Positions 1-12,744 of a stretch of 60,000 nucleotides of DNA are shown here, in pieces (positions within the stretch are counted from its first letter, which is position 1; the number at the start of each line of letters is the position of its first letter). This stretch comes from Owenia fusiformis (taxonomy: Eukaryota > Annelida > Polychaeta > Sabellida > Oweniidae), in the NCBI GenBank assembly GCA_903813345.2, contig CAIIXF020000008.1, forward strand, positions 20,756,822 through 20,816,821. Direction: 5' to 3'. Position numbers and translations under genes: made by a program. Below the pieces are notes generated by a model that was given only the letters and a program-made list of their open reading frames with translations, was not told where the DNA came from and ran no database searches.

Positions 1-109
1 CCCCCCTTTATCCTTCTCTCTCTGTATATTGCCAGGTAAAGAGATTGAAGGTGACGGGGAGGGGGGATACAGTCTTTGAGCAAGACTAAGTCCCTGCTTG
101 AATTCAAGC

Positions 110-430
110 AATATAATACAATATAATGCAATACAATGCAATATAACAAAAATCAAATATAAATGAATATTCAAGCAATACAATACAACACAATACAGTC
201 GCTCACAATCCACAATTACGATGTGATACAATAGCATATAATATTGCAATATATTACAAAATAATTTACAATAAAATACAATGTGATACAATGGAATTGA
301 ATACAATAACAATACAAACAAAACGATATATTGTAAATTGTAATATATTTAAAATGTGTTACAATACAATTACAAAACAAACAATACAACACAATATAAA
401 ACAATATAAATAAAGATCAAATATATTGTA
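110..430. repeat. Degenerate CAATA-type microsatellite
   Basis: The stretch is dominated by imperfect repeats of ATACA, CAATA and AATAT over about 300 bases. The open frame on the minus strand here is low-complexity (I, Y, C, F) and is a product of the repeat, not a gene. Confidence 0.8.
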
Positions 431-467
431 TCTCATTGCGTTGTAAAAATATGTACGTATCTATCTA

Positions 468-552
468 TACCCTTTGCATTCGTTCGACTTCGCTTCTCAA
501 AAGAGAGCTTCGTCTCGTCTTCGTCCTGCAGACTCTGCGTGCAGAGTAACGT
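468..552. repeat. Half-copy of the palindromic element at 11582-11784
   Basis: It begins TACCCTTTGCATTCGTTCGA and contains AAAAGAGAGCTTCGT and a CTCTGCG...GCAGAGT dyad. These blocks reappear on both arms of the palindrome at 11582-11784, so this is a dispersed copy of one arm. Confidence 0.7.
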
Positions 553-997
553 ATCTACCAACTCGTTTCAATACTGCCTTGATACAAATATTTTGTGAAA
601 ATAAGTCCAATAGTTGTACACTATTACTAGAAAAACATGATATTACCTGAAGAAATCCCTGAGAAATAGTACTATGAAAATGATCAGTAGGCTAATAAGG
701 TTATTGAATGGGACGAAATGGCGAATATGGATTTATTTGAAGGACAATATGATTCCGACTTATGTAAATATCGTATGGCCATGGGCGTTGGCGTCATTTT
801 CGGAGGTCGATATCCTATATATTGTCCAAGGAATGGAATTTACATATTCATTTCCGACAATAAATTAGTAATGTATTCAATACAAAATTTGATACGGGAC
901 CCCAAATGGCACGTACGAGATTTTCGCTGATCCTTTGAAATTTTAACCGATCCCTGCCTGATGCTATAAATTCAACAACAATAAATTCAATTCTGTT

Positions 998-1246
998 TTG
1001 TTTTGTTCCTTTATCCCAGTATGTCCTAAAGGAACAAGTTGTTTTCATGGTGAAGGGAGTGATAAGATTTTTCTATCAAGAATTGTAGCATCGCCAACTG
1101 GGATGACACAAGTTGTATATTACTGCTATTGTACTAAAGAAGTAGCGCGCAGCGATGGTTGCAGAACCTTAATTAAAAAAAACTCATCTTGCTTTATGTC
1201 TCGACTTGGGTTATTCAACCTCGACGTTCCTTGGAGAGGATTATAA
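998..1246 (+). CDS. Possible cysteine-rich coding exon, unrecognised
   Basis: An open frame follows a plausible acceptor (TTTATCCCAG at 1010-1019) and encodes a Cys-rich segment including VCPKGTSCFHGEG and VVYYCYCTKEV, ending in a stop at about 1246. The cysteine spacing looks like a small extracellular domain, but I recognise no family, cannot find a partner exon with certainty, and the frame is short. It may be the last exon of a gene lying left of the window, a pseudogene, or chance. The stretch 553-2199 otherwise shows no confident gene. Confidence 0.2.
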   Translation: MFCSFIPVCPKGTSCFHGEGSDKIFLSRIVASPTGMTQVVYYCYCTKEVARSDGCRTLIKKNSSCFMSRLGLFNLDVPWRGL

Positions 1247-1591
1247 TGAAAAATCTAAACTATAATATCAAATCCCAAAACGATGAGCGACACAAGAAGA
1301 AACATCGAGCTGGGATTCTGTAGCACGGGGATAACAATAAGCTACATGTAACCTACGTGATTGCAATCGAAAGTCTCGTATAAGCATCAATGATGTAAGT
1401 ACTAGCAGATTTCTATTAGGATTATATGGTCGTTTCCAGGTAAGAGGGGGCACTTATTCCGAAAGATTTATCCAATAGCAATTGACGCTGACACGCAACC
1501 GCCGACAGTGATTTCTAAAAGAACCATCAACTTGATTCATCTTTTCCGGCAAAAGACCAACGTAATTGTTTATTGAGTTCAAATATAGTGC

Positions 1592-1799
1592 ATGGACATC
1601 AATCTTTCACACGTGATCAGTGATATTTATTTGTCGTCTGGGTTTGAATTCTATTTTTACGAGAAAATCATCGGCATCTTGTATTCGAATGTAAGGGCGT
1701 TTATTGGGGAGACTGCTCAATGGTCGGGTCTGTATACAATATTGATAAACATTGTAAGAACTTATAGGAGATTAGCCGCCGAGGAAAATACTCTCAGGT
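1592..1799 (+). other. Possible untranslated leader exon of the stum-like gene
   Basis: The segment ends in a good donor (ACTCTCAG then GTAAAG at about 1800). A good acceptor (TATCTCCAG at 2191-2199) lies 400 bp on, just before the stum start codon. Joining the two leaves the upstream frame closed by a TAA shortly after the junction, so if this exon is used it is 5' UTR. This rests on splice-site appearance only. Confidence 0.25.
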
Positions 1800-2247
1800 A
1801 AAGACGTCTGAATTTTAGAGATAAAATACGATTAATAGAGACTGGAACAGTAACGGATTAAACCTCACGTATATTATCTCTCCTAATTGGAATGAAATTG
1901 ATGGATTCTGTGTAAGTTTTTAACTGTTTTTATGATTAAATATTCATGGTCTCGTGCCTAGGCGTTCGGAGTAGTGTCTCCTGGGTTGAATTATTACGAT
2001 TTTATTTGCTGATTGTCTGTCTCGATTATCACTTCGGCATTAACTACACAAGATACAACATGGTTTGTTTTTCATACTTTTGATTGTTATTGATAATATC
2101 ACGTTAGCTTATTTATTTGTATATAATAACCTTTTCATTTCATCACGAACGTTCATATTCTAATTCTAATCACCATTGGATGTGTTTTTGTATCTCCAGG
2201 GTCCGAGGGTAAGGCCGAAGTTGCGGACGGTACAACGAACAGTGATA

Positions 2248-5200
2248 ATGGTCCAAGGTAGCGGAAAGAAGGGAGGGGTTAAGAAGGAGGAAAATGGCGC
2301 CAATAAAGGACAGAAACAAACGACGGCAAATGATAAATCAGACACTAACGGAGTTACCGGAACTGAAACTTCCAAGAAGGATTTATCAGTGGGTGTTAAG
2401 GCAACCCAAAATGGAGGTCCACCGTCACCTCGAACTGGTGATAAAAACAAAGAGGAAAAATCAAAAGAACTGCAATCAAAAGACACCAACATACAAAATG
2501 GTACATTAGGCCCTCCAAAAGACGCAGCAAATGAAACTGTCAAAAAGGAGTCACCAACTGAAAGTGCACCTAAATCTCCATCATCGAACGGCAAAGCTGG
2601 TGGTCTTGGAGTGAAAAGCAAATGGGGGAAACTAGCAAATGGAGGAAAAACTTCTCCACAAGTTCCAAATGGTTCTCAAAATGATCTTAAGGGGAAACCT
2701 AGTTTGTTGTCCAGGAAATCGTCATTGATGGTGCCTGATGGGAACTTACCTCCCGCAATAGCACGATCTGCAAGTAGACTCAGTGTATCGTCAAAATTAT
2801 CTCTCGCTTCACGGACATCTATAGATCTGAATAAACTACAAAACGCTAAAGTCGTTCATCCCGATGACGTGGAGGAAAATAAACGGAAACAAGTAGCGCA
2901 AACTAATGACAGTTACATACGGAACGCCATTCCTTATCTCCCACTATGGTTTGCGATTATATGTCTTGTTCTTAACATACTCCTCCCAGGAACAGGTAAG
3001 ATACTAGGCCGTCCCAAATAATTAATTACAGTAGAACCCGCGTTAGTGGAACGCCTTTAGGACCACAAAAAATGTTCCACTTGTGAGGTGTTCCACTTAC
3101 AGAGGTGTAAGTAAAGGAAATCGTGTCATCGGGCAACATTTTAATTCAGGATGAAGAAAATGATTAATTGGACCAACAGTAATTCTTGTAGCTAGACCTA
3201 AAGGAACCTTTTTCATTTGACTTTGAATTACTGTTCGCCAACAAAAAATTGGAACGTTGATAAAGAAATAAACTTTTTACAATGGACAATGGCAGATTAC
3301 ACGGTATTAAGACTTACACGGTATGATAAGCAATATATACTATTGCAATACTTAGTAAATAGACGGAAATATGTCAGGGAAATCCTGTGTTCCCGTTCCA
3401 AAAGATGATAATATTAATTTATTCTTCGTTTAAGTACGTTCTATATTAAAAGTACTCCTTATAACTATGAAGGAATATGAGACGGTATTGTATGATGTCG
3501 GTGAAGTACAATCGGACTCGATTGAAAAAAGCCATGGACATCATACATTCAAGTCTGTTATGATTGAATAAACAAAAGCCTCGTTATTTGTTGAGATGCT
3601 CAGAATGGGTTGTCTTGATTAAAAATTTATCATCAGTATTGATTTCCACAGGGATAAACGATGAGTTCATTTATGGCAAAATTAAATTGAATCTGATCGT
3701 TTATTCTGATTAAAGTATGAGAACGAGTACAATCGGTCCATATGGAAATATCATTGTGAAGATTACATTGTAAAGCACAGAGAACATCTTATAATCATAA
3801 TCAACAAACGCGGAAGTCTTGCGTTAAGTCTGTGAACTATATCAACTCAACCTGAAAGTGGAATTAATGTTGAGCAGGGCCACAAGGACTTGAACAAGAA
3901 AGGCGACTTGGCTAGTTAAACCTAGATAGTAAGCTTGCAGTGGAGCCTAAACATAAGCACGATCCCTCTTTTTATGTCTTGGTCTTTTGAGTTGGTCAAC
4001 AGATGATGCTATGGTCAAAGTCAATGTAATCCTACGGAAGAATAGACCTTGGTAATGACGAAATAGAAATGTATGCATTGGCTATTTCGGAAATTCCAGG
4101 ACTAGTTAATGAATGAGGTCCACTCTCTGAAAATGTTATAACAAAAGTTGAAGCAATTGAAACCTTGTGAATCAAGATGCTCAAAATGAGATATTTTTGA
4201 AATTGCCTCCTGCTTTTGATGTACTAAACGTTATATTATGTAAAACTCTATATCCGCACACTAAACTACAATTTAAAAAACTATTTTCCAGGTACTATTC
4301 TAAGTGGATTTGGTACATTTTGCTGCGGACGTCAACGTCTTGTGGCAGCTGATAAAACTGCTACGTCCACGGAAACTTTATGCACGAACTTCTGGGTGGG
4401 GACTGCTCAGCTGTTCACTATATCGTTTATGTTGGTTGGTTGGCTTTGGAGCATCTCATGGGGAGTCCTTATGGTCATACATGCACGTGAGTAGAAATTT
4501 GACATCCTCCGTGCGAAGGGTACCGAACTTATTTTACCGAATACGAGGAGAGTTACCCTTGCACACGATAGATGTAATGTATGCTCAATTTCAACGTGAA
4601 TATGTCATACCTAGGATAAAGAAACGTCTCTTCGGCCCAGGTCATACTTTCTTCATCCTAGGTCAAAGTGGAATTAAATAAATAGTAATTGCAAAAATTC
4701 TTTTTGAAGACTAGAATTCAACTGGGGACAGTTTAACAAACGAACTCCGTTTGATTCTACTCCGTGCAAAATAGAAATGTAAGAGATCGTTTTTTTTTAT
4801 TTTCAAATAATTTGCTAGTTGCAAAACTGAAAGAAGTATCGGGTGTCAGAAATGCAAAATGGCAATTTGAGGGTATGACCAGATGCCATAATCATCCACT
4901 TCGCTGGATTGGCTTGCGATAGTTTAATGAATAAGGCCACGATTGTCTAACGTCGGAATACGTGGTTCAGGTTGCGATTAAGCAGAAAACTTGCAAATGT
5001 GTTTTTGAGCCTTGCGCTCGGAGAATATAAGTCACCCTGAAAATACCTTCTTTATCTCTGTTGGACGTGTAATCTTATCACGATCATGCTTGTTTTATAG
5101 GTTGTTATAATGATTCCATGCAATTTATCAACTGAGTGTTTCTTTCATTTGAATGTCAACAAGTCGTTACTCTGACTGTTAGTTATTCCTTCGTGTGCTT

Positions 5201-8200
5201 TAGAAGAGATTGAATTGGCAAGATTGCATTGTAGAAATTGCGTACTGATTAGGAAACTTTCCTGATGTGTTTTCAAAAACGATATATAATAGAGAAGATA
5301 AATATTTTATTTTTTTGTTACCATACAAAAGATGACCATTAAATTGACAATGTGTAGTCAACATCCACACAGGCGTAATTTACGTCTACACATGCGTTTG
5401 TTTATGTCCCTACATGTATAAATATCACTCTTATTAAAATAACATAGGTGATAATATCAAGTCCATGGAAATTTAACAATCAAAGTCTGAGTCTGTTTTT
5501 ATAACCCCGGGCTCGTATTTGATCTTGAAATTAGGTGTTTGTTCCTATCATCGTTTTGACAACTGCAGTTGGCAAATAGATGTTTCACCTGCATATTAAT
5601 ACTTCAACCGCAGTAGCTTCCTTGAAATTGATCACTTTGCCAATAAAATCCTGAATATGAATAGCGTTACATAAACAAAAGGGTAATCACGGTGTGCATT
5701 GTATCTTTGAAAATTTGTTCAGTTCGATTCCATTGGAACAAGCTGTTCTATGAAGTGCAGATTCTAAGCAAGTAACTACATTGATCTGAATAGGTTGAAT
5801 TTTCATTTGGACCTTAAGATTGCTCTTGACCTCATTTTCAAAAATGAGCCCAACGTTTTTATAAAATGTCTTATTCTTAACTTCAGGTGATATGGTCTCA
5901 ATATAGCATTTTGTCCTCAGATTGATCTTAAGAAATATCATCTGGATCAAGCAGATCGGCGGTTGGTGGTTGGCGATCGGCCGGTGGTGGTTGGTGGTTG
6001 TCGTCTGTAACAAATTTTTAAAGCGCCCAATAACATAACAAATACTATTTAGATAGACTTAATTTTTTTAATATCATTTACACGTTTTCAGAAGTTCAAA
6101 TTATATTTAAGATTTGAAAGGTTAACAAAGGTCAAAAAGGTCTTTTTTCAACTTGCTCCAAATTCACCGATTTTTTAAAAATTCATCTACAAGTTATCAG
6201 AAGTTCAAATCTGACTTTAGATTTGATATTTGACCTTCAATGACATTCTCGAGGTGAAAAAAGGGCAACAAGATACATTTTCATCTTGCTTCAAATACAA
6301 GTTCTCAAAAGTTCAAATCTGACTATAGACTTGACCTTCAATGACATTTTCAAGGTCAAAAAAGATTTGACCTTCAATGACCTTCTCAAGGTCAAAAAGG
6401 TCTTTTTTCAACTTGCTTTAAATTGACCTTTTTTCAAAATCAAAATCAAAGTTCTCAAAAGATTGAACTAATAATATTGTGAGCAACTAGGTGGGGACAT
6501 TTTGTAACTAATGCCTTGTTTCATCCTAGGATCACCCAAGTCCATATACTACAAGCTCCATAAATGTTTGGCATTAAGGTAACACAATTTATTGACAAGA
6601 TTTTTTATAACCGAAATTCAATATATCAAGTATTTCTGTTAGATCAGTAGCCAATGACTACAAAATAGGCCTCAATGGAAATCAAATTATTGCATATTAC
6701 ACCAAGTTCGTTTACGTAAGAACAATTTTATTGATCTGAAAGTATTTTACAATAGAAATGATTTTAAAAGGTTATTTTATCTAATATCTGTCGACCATGA
6801 ACTGGTATTTTGGGAAACAGCTGTAATTGCTAACCTTGCTTGGGTGTGAGCAGTCTACGTCATACTCCATATCCTTTTTTAGAATTCTTCCCAAAACAGA
6901 CCAAACTATTCTTATTTTAAATGATTTATGACTTAGCAAATGTAAGATTCGTGTAGTAATCATAAATAAACGCAAATCAATACAATATTACTTTGGCGAT
7001 TCTCAATGAAAGGTTTCATGTTTACACAATATAATGAATAGAATTTAAGCAGTGTTATTTATGAAAATGAGTGTTTCAATCAAGACTAATCTCATAAATA
7101 TTCGTGGATGCGAATTCCAGAAATGTGAAACGGACATACGCTGCTTTAGAAATTTATTCATAAAAAGCACAAAAGTGAACAATAATGAATGAAATTCCAT
7201 AAATCCTACTGAGGGCGGGTCAATTCAAATGATGTAGTAAACGTTTGTGGGAGTCTTGTCAAAGTGACTCGCCTTCTCAGAGAGTGAATTTTGAGAATAG
7301 ATAGGCGACAGATTAGCTATACATCAGATTAGCTATATACTGCATCTTTTAGTTTCGCAACTAGCAACAAACTCAAGATTGGAAAAATAGTCTTGCTTCA
7401 AGATCTGGACCCCCCTTCCTTATCTACTTTAACAACAGGTGTGGGGTCCAGGGTCTTGAAGCAAGACTAGAATTCAAGATTCCACATTTGATTTCCTATT
7501 ACCACTGGAGTAGACTTTTAGAGTCAAGAGACTTTCAACCTGATCAATGACATGAATATTACAATGGCTTTTCATAGTAAATCATATAAGCCATCTGTAA
7601 ATGTTGCGTCATTTGCGACTTATCACTCCTCAAGTACACAATAGGTATATTTAGTATATTTACTAAATCCTGTGAAACATCCTATTGTTTGATTTCCGAC
7701 AAACTCAATTGTTTCATCAATATTTTCCATTTCCTTTTACACGTAATATTAACAGAATTAGAATAGTCTATTGTATTGACAAACAATGGTCTTTCATCAT
7801 CACTAACTATGTATTGGTCATTGACCAAGTAACCAGAATTTTCTCACTAAGAACTTATAAAGAAACACAAATTCTGGTTACTTTTGCCATGGACGTGCAC
7901 TCTCTATACGCCATATCATAGCATTTTATGTGAGTATGACACGTGTCTATTACTTATGATCATAACAACTCATCCTCTGAATGCGAGCCTCCAGACATCG
8001 TACCTCGTTCTTCACTATGAGGATAGATTGAAAAAGTAAGAAACTTGGATGTTATCTGGAGCCCTGCGTTCGGAGGGTTATTGTTCTCTTGTTTTGTTGA
8101 ATCTGTTTCACTTTACACCCATCCCTAACGTAATGTATCTTTTTATATATAATATACGTTAATTAACCATTGATTAATGGCTTGATGCTAACTGACAATC

Positions 8201-11001
8201 GACTCATGATCATTATCATAGACAATGCTGATCATTGACCTATAAATTCCAATAATTTACTCAGAGAAAACATATTGACCATTAACATTGTGATTGATTG
8301 ATTGATCTTGAAAATACTTTTAAGAATTGATCATTGGTTTAGTGTGCCATTACAATATACAACAACATTTAACATGACAAATTGTCACCACCTGGTTGCT
8401 CACAATATCATTAGTTCAATCTTAGTTAGATTTGAACTTCGGAGAATTGTAGATGATTTGAAAAAAGATTGGTCATTTTGAAGCAAGTTGAAAAAAGATC
8501 TTTTTGACCTTTTTACCTTGAGAAAAAAGTCCGTTATTAAACCATCATATATATGTTGCTCCTGACCAAGTTTGAAAAAAATTCACCAAGAAATTATCTT
8601 TTTAGATAAAACGGTGGAGAACTTTTGGATCAACCCTCGTACATGCATATTGTTGACTGATTGACAACAATTTAATGCGAAAATAAATTATATACTATAT
8701 ATATTTTATATAACCGTTTTTGTTTAAATTTTTTTTTTTTTAATGCAATTGTTTTTCTTTTTACCAATTGTTGAGAATGAAATAAAATGTCTTATATCTA
8801 AATATTATAGTTATACAAAGGAGATTTTGGTGATTGAACAAAAAGTATTGAAAAAGTTAAAACAAAAACCCCCAAATAGATAAAAATTAAGATAAATCTT
8901 TTATTTCATTAACAAGATACTTTTTCAAATCAAACAAACTTTCCTTTGTACACTTACAATATTGAGAAACCTAAACACATTGTGTTTATGTTGTTTTTAC
9001 AATGAGGTTCGGATAGATGTTTCATTTCATTCCGAACATATGATACCAAGAACAAAAGAAGTGTCTGATGTGTTTTCTAAAACAATATAGAGAAAAGCAT
9101 CTATATTTACTTCAAATTATATTGTTACCATTCAAAAGATGACCATTGAATTGACAATGTGTAAAATTTTCAGAATTTTTGGTTGACTGGTTTAAGAGAA
9201 ACGTGTGTTCAAAAAGTTCACCATATCGATAATCATCCTTTGCATTCATTCTGAAACTGTATGAATTCCTCGAACTTTCACATTTGAAGCGTTACCTAGT
9301 CCTCTATTCTAACAAGTAGTACAATTTTGACCAATATAGGAATCTTGTAATTCAATGAAATAACAATAAATATGAATAAATATGACCTTGACAAAACATG
9401 AATGCAAATGACATTGACAATTGATAAATGAAATTGACATTTACATTTATACAAATGACATTGCCAATACAAATATGCAATCGACCTCGGCAGAACATAT
9501 ATGCATATAGGCAATTGACCTTGACTATAAATTGACTTCAACAACATTTTCATCTTAAAGACTATCACTAACTTATGGCATTTCCATAGCACTAAAACGA
9601 CTAATTGATGTTAGGTTTACTTGAGTCGGTACCATCGATCCTTTGTCCTGTATTAGAAATTGTAGGGTTACATAACCTAGAGAACATTGATTCCCTTAAT
9701 CAATAATAGAGATATTGTATAGAGGAAAGATGGTGCTGATGGGCACACTATGTAGTGACCTTATGCGTGTAACCTTGACCTCTAGTTAAACTATGTTGTA
9801 GTTGAAAAAAGGCGTCTGCTGAAACAAGAGGAAGATGAAGCCATACAGGCGACAGTTCTCAGAGCCATGGGAGCCAGAAATGTCCGTCCCTCCATATTTT
9901 TTACACCCTAGTGTATGTTCTCAGGTCCTCACCAAAGCATGGTAAACCTCACTTAGTCAAGCAAACATCAAATCTTGATTCAAAGAATGTTCAACTTTTG
10001 AATTAAAATTTGATGATGTTTATATATGATGTGTAGTTTCTTGTGAGAAAATTAACTAGAATCAGATTTGAGAAAACTGTACAGGAGTGTTTTCTCAAAT
10101 TTAGCTTGTATTCGCGAATGCAACTAACGGTTAGCGGATTAACTTACTATTTCATGAACAACTCCTTTAAATATGAACAGTATGGTGGCAGGTACTACTA
10201 TTCATATTTAAATGGGTTGTCCATAAAACTGTAGGTTAATCCGGTAGCCGACAGCCGAAAGTTGCATTTGCGAATTCAAGTTTTTTTCAAGTTAAATGAC
10301 ATCGAAGTACAGTATATTTAGTTAGTTTTTAATTTATTGTTATTGTTATTTGTTAATGTGTTTGTTCTCAATTTCTGCATACAAGTTCACAATAGACTAC
10401 GAGAATTGATGTAACTTGTTTCGTATTTTACTTGTCTTTTGTGGAAATATTAGATATATTTTGCATTCTCTTTTCCATTTGATACATTTGTTACTACCAT
10501 TTGTACTAATACCGATATTCAATGTTGAATTTACTAAAAACTAAATGATAACCCTTTTGCATGGTTTGTGATTAATATATTTGCACTATCGCATGTTGCA
10601 TTGGTTGTGTCATATGACATTATTTACATGTATATCACTGTTGCTATGGTTGCGTGAACAACCTTGTACCGTTTATTATTTTGTTTTCACTCATCCACCT
10701 GACCCTTAACCCATATATATTGCATGTTTTTTTTAATATGACCCATACTGTCATATGAACTGTCATGTAATCCATTTTTAATTTTAATTTTTCAGAGGAG
10801 TACAAATTGATCATGCGGGAAGAACATGATTTAGAACTGAAAAATAAGACTTTGACCTTGCTGAATAAAGCTTCCCCTGTGAAGGTAGCTAAACGTCAAT
10901 CAAGCAGGACACATATCAGCACTGGGTCAACCGATCAACTCTTGCACAATGAAAGCGAGGCTATGAAGACTGCCGATTCACAAGTCGCCGTTGAAACATA
11001 G
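2248..11001 (+). CDS. stum: Stum/SPEC3-like membrane protein (382 aa, 3 coding exons)
   Basis: Coding exons are 2248-2995, 4292-4486 and 10796-11001; the splice phases are 1 and 1 and all introns are GT-AG. The first ~225 residues are a Lys/Ser/Gly-rich, low-complexity cytoplasmic-type region. The conserved domain follows: a membrane segment (~226-245, with IPYLPLWFAIICLVLNILLP), a PGTGTILSGFGTFCCG turn (~246-263), and a second membrane segment (~285-313). A charged tail then ends in ...QVAVET. This two-helix hairpin is the signature of the Stum/SPEC3 family. Drosophila stum acts in proprioceptive neurons and sea-urchin SPEC3 is linked to ciliated ectoderm. The start at 2248 is the first in-frame ATG with a disordered N-terminus after the acceptor at 2199. 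The frame stays open upstream to 2176, so a longer N-terminus is possible. The 6.3-kb second intron is repeat-rich. Family assignment is firm; function here is inferred. Confidence 0.93.
2996..4291 (+). other. Stum intron 1
   Basis: A 1.3-kb intron with donor GTAAGATACT and acceptor CTATTTTCCAG. At 3031-3110 it carries a piece of a pogo/Tigger-like end (ACAGTAGAACCCGCG followed by repeated GTTCCACTT blocks). A related piece is at 43195-43245. I see no other gene in it. Confidence 0.85.
5945..6520 (-). mobile_element. Satellite-bearing hairpin-end element, fragment
   Basis: Read on the minus strand it starts with CAAGGCATTAGTTAC and AATGTCCCCACCT (6493-6520). It then runs through GTTGCTCACAATAT and several copies of a TTGACCTT/AAGGTCA-rich satellite, and ends in CCACCAACCGCCGATC-type sequence. 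Block order and satellite match the large copy at 15927-17677, so both belong to one family. Confidence 0.7.
7389..7468. repeat. 80-bp palindrome
   Basis: The arms are AGTCTTGCTTCAAGA and TCTTGAAGCAAGACT, with an inner TGGACCCC / GGGGTCCA pair, around a short spacer. It is a compact foldback element of unknown class. Confidence 0.8.
8365..8640 (+). mobile_element. Satellite-bearing hairpin-end element, left-end fragment
   Basis: It starts TTAACATGACAAATTG then TCACCACCTGGTTGCTCACA, followed by one degenerate satellite unit (GAAGCAAGTTGAAAAAAGAT). This is the same family as 15927-17677. The right-end hairpin is not seen, so it is truncated. Confidence 0.65.
10105..10280. mobile_element. Palindromic MITE
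   Basis: A near-perfect foldback of about 176 bp with arms CTTGTATTCGCGAATGCAAC and GTTGCATTTGCGAATTCAAG. A further inner pair (GAACAACTCCTTTAAATATG / CATATTTAAATGGGTTGTCC) brackets a ~30-bp loop. No coding capacity, and target duplication is not obvious. Confidence 0.75.
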
Positions 11002-11373
11002 TTAATCGAATATGAATATATGGACATTATAAAGCCTATTTAAGGCTATAAACCATATTCAAAGAGACACACAATCCAGAGTGAGATCTTTGATTATGAG
11101 TATTTTCTGGGACTCTGTTGAAGATAAGGGATTAAAATGATTCTCGTAAGACACAAATATTTATTCATTATTCCACGAGGACGAATTTTGTAAAACATAA
11201 TCATCCATTATTTATACATATATGAAGGCTAAAAACCGTCCATTTACGAAAGTATTAGTTGTAATCCGTCCATATGACAAATATACAAATTAAAACTGAA
11301 ACATATTCTTTACAGATATAGGCCTAAAGACTATAATCGTACAATGTAAATTGAATATAAGTACCATATTGAA

Positions 11374-11481
11374 ACCATTCATTGCGAATATCACAATTGT
11401 ACCATTCATTGCGAATATCACAATTGTACCATTCATTGCGAATATCACAATTGTACCATTCATTGCGAATATCACAATTGT
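11374..11481. repeat. 27-bp tandem repeat, 4 copies
   Basis: The unit begins ACCATTCATTGCGAATATCA and ends CAATTGT. It repeats four times almost without change, about 370 bp after the stum stop codon and possibly in its 3' UTR. The minus-strand open frame here (MIFAMNGTIV repeated) is only a reading of the repeat. Confidence 0.9.
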
Positions 11482-11581
11482 ATACTAGATTGGAAAAAAA
11501 CATTGGTACTAGCCAGGCCTCATGATACCGTGAGTTTGCTCAGCTGTATCATAGTTAGCTGGCTACGATCAGGTCAACCCA

Positions 11582-11784
11582 ATGTACCCTTTGCATTCGT
11601 CGTTTGACTTTGCTTCTTAAAAGAGAGCTTTGTCTTTGTTTCAAACTAAACTCTGCGCGCAGGGTACCTAAAATGGTAGTTAGTATGACGAGGTCTTACC
11701 CTGCGCGCAGAGTCAAGTTATAAACTACGAAGAGGAAGCTCTCTTCTAAGAAGTGAAGTCGAACGAATGCAAAAGGTAACGAGG
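11582..11784. mobile_element. Palindromic MITE with GCGCGCAG dyads
   Basis: The left arm (ACCCTTTGCATTCGTCG, AAAAGAGAGCTTTGTC, CTCTGCGCGCAGGGTA) is inverted on the right (TACCCTGCGCGCAGAG, GAGGAAGCTCTCTTC, CGAACGAATGCAAAAGGTA). It is about 200 bp and non-coding. One arm is dispersed at 468-552. Confidence 0.75.
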
Positions 11785-12636
11785 TCTGGTTATCACCCGT
11801 GAATATTAGAAAAATATCCAATTTCTACAATGGATTAAGTTCAAAGGGAATTAATAGTTTACATTTGGCTGAATCTTTTTGAGTGTAGACAAAATAAAAG
11901 TTAAAATGTTCAGGATGTTAAATTGTTATATAAATGTTTTAAGAAGCATATTTCATATTTTCTGATCTAAAAGAACTTAAACTCATAAAACTCATCAAAA
12001 ATAGAAAAAAACATGCAAGTGAAGTGTTTTATTCACAAATGGCTAGAAACAAGCATGCAAATATTTTCAAAAATAATATGCGCAATATATTCACAGGTTC
12101 CTTTTATGCTTATGCTTGTCTTGTTTCCTGGAGTGTTGTAGTAAAGCAGGCCCTTAGACCGGGGGGGGGGGGGGTTGAGCAAACCAACCATTGGCCAAAA
12201 AGTCTTTCAAAAGTATTCATCTTTTCACCATTTTGAATACTTTACAAGTGATTTTGGGCCAATGTTGTCAAATGTGAACTCTCTTGGCATAGCTGGCCAC
12301 GGGCCTGTATGAACTGCATGTATGGTGCACATACTAGATTCAATAATAAAAGATATATTTTCAAGTAAAAAGATTGGCTTTATTTGATTTGATTTAATAC
12401 CTCTCAAGCATTGGAGCAAGTGGCCAACTTGAGATTTGGAAAATAAGCTTACACACCGTACCTGAAAACCCATTTGCACCCACTATGAAAAACCATGAAA
12501 ACAGAATCATTGACCAATTATGGGATACGATATTTGAAAGTCAACCTTTGAAAGATCTCTGTACTATTTTGTGAATCCTTTCAATACTTGGATATTAGTT
12601 TCTTTGTTTAGACATTTGACAAGAAGAATTTTACAG
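11785..12636. other. Intergenic stretch, no gene seen
   Basis: AT-rich sequence with a 13-base run of G near 12161-12175. I see no protein, RNA or complete mobile element here. Confidence 0.6.
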
Positions 12637-12744
12637 GCATATGTGGACGAAGATGAAAGTACTCCTAAGCTTTGTGGAACATGTTTGTTTGAAATCTGGC
12701 ATGGACAAGATAATACATATGACTATGCAAGTAATCTATGGAAG
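12637..12744 (+). CDS. Isolated candidate coding exon (36 codons, phase 0-0)
   Basis: A 108-base open segment lies between a good acceptor (AGAATTTTACAG at 12625-12636) and a good donor (GTGAGATATA from 12745). It encodes AYVDEDESTPKLCGTCLFEI then WHGQDNTYDYASNLWK, with non-repetitive, soluble-looking composition and a CxxC pair. Because its length is a multiple of three and both phases are 0, it could be a cassette exon. I do not recognise the family and found no partner exons nearby. It could belong to a distal form of the stum gene (which has a phase-1 last intron, so not directly compatible) or to an unseen gene. Confidence 0.35.

Larger units (their letters stand above)
4487..10795 (+). 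other. Stum intron 2, repeat-rich
   Basis: A 6.3-kb intron (donor GTGAGTAGAA, acceptor TTTAATTTTTCAG). It holds satellite-bearing elements at about 5945-6520 and 8365-8640. A ~95-bp sequence occurs in two copies (5255-5350 and 9065-9160), each ending near GACAATGTGTA. There are palindromes at 7389-7468 and 10105-10280. No open frame inside it looks like a protein I know. Confidence 0.8.

Noticed and set aside
2166-2621. 151-aa open frame on the minus strand
   Set aside because: It is the antisense of the low-complexity first exon of the stum-like gene, with no start context or splice sites of its own.
4482-4495. In-frame stop right after stum exon 2 (…HARE then TAG) as the true end of the protein
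   Set aside because: GTGAGT at 4487 is a strong donor and the exon at 10796 restores the frame with a plausible charged tail. A retained-intron short form remains possible.
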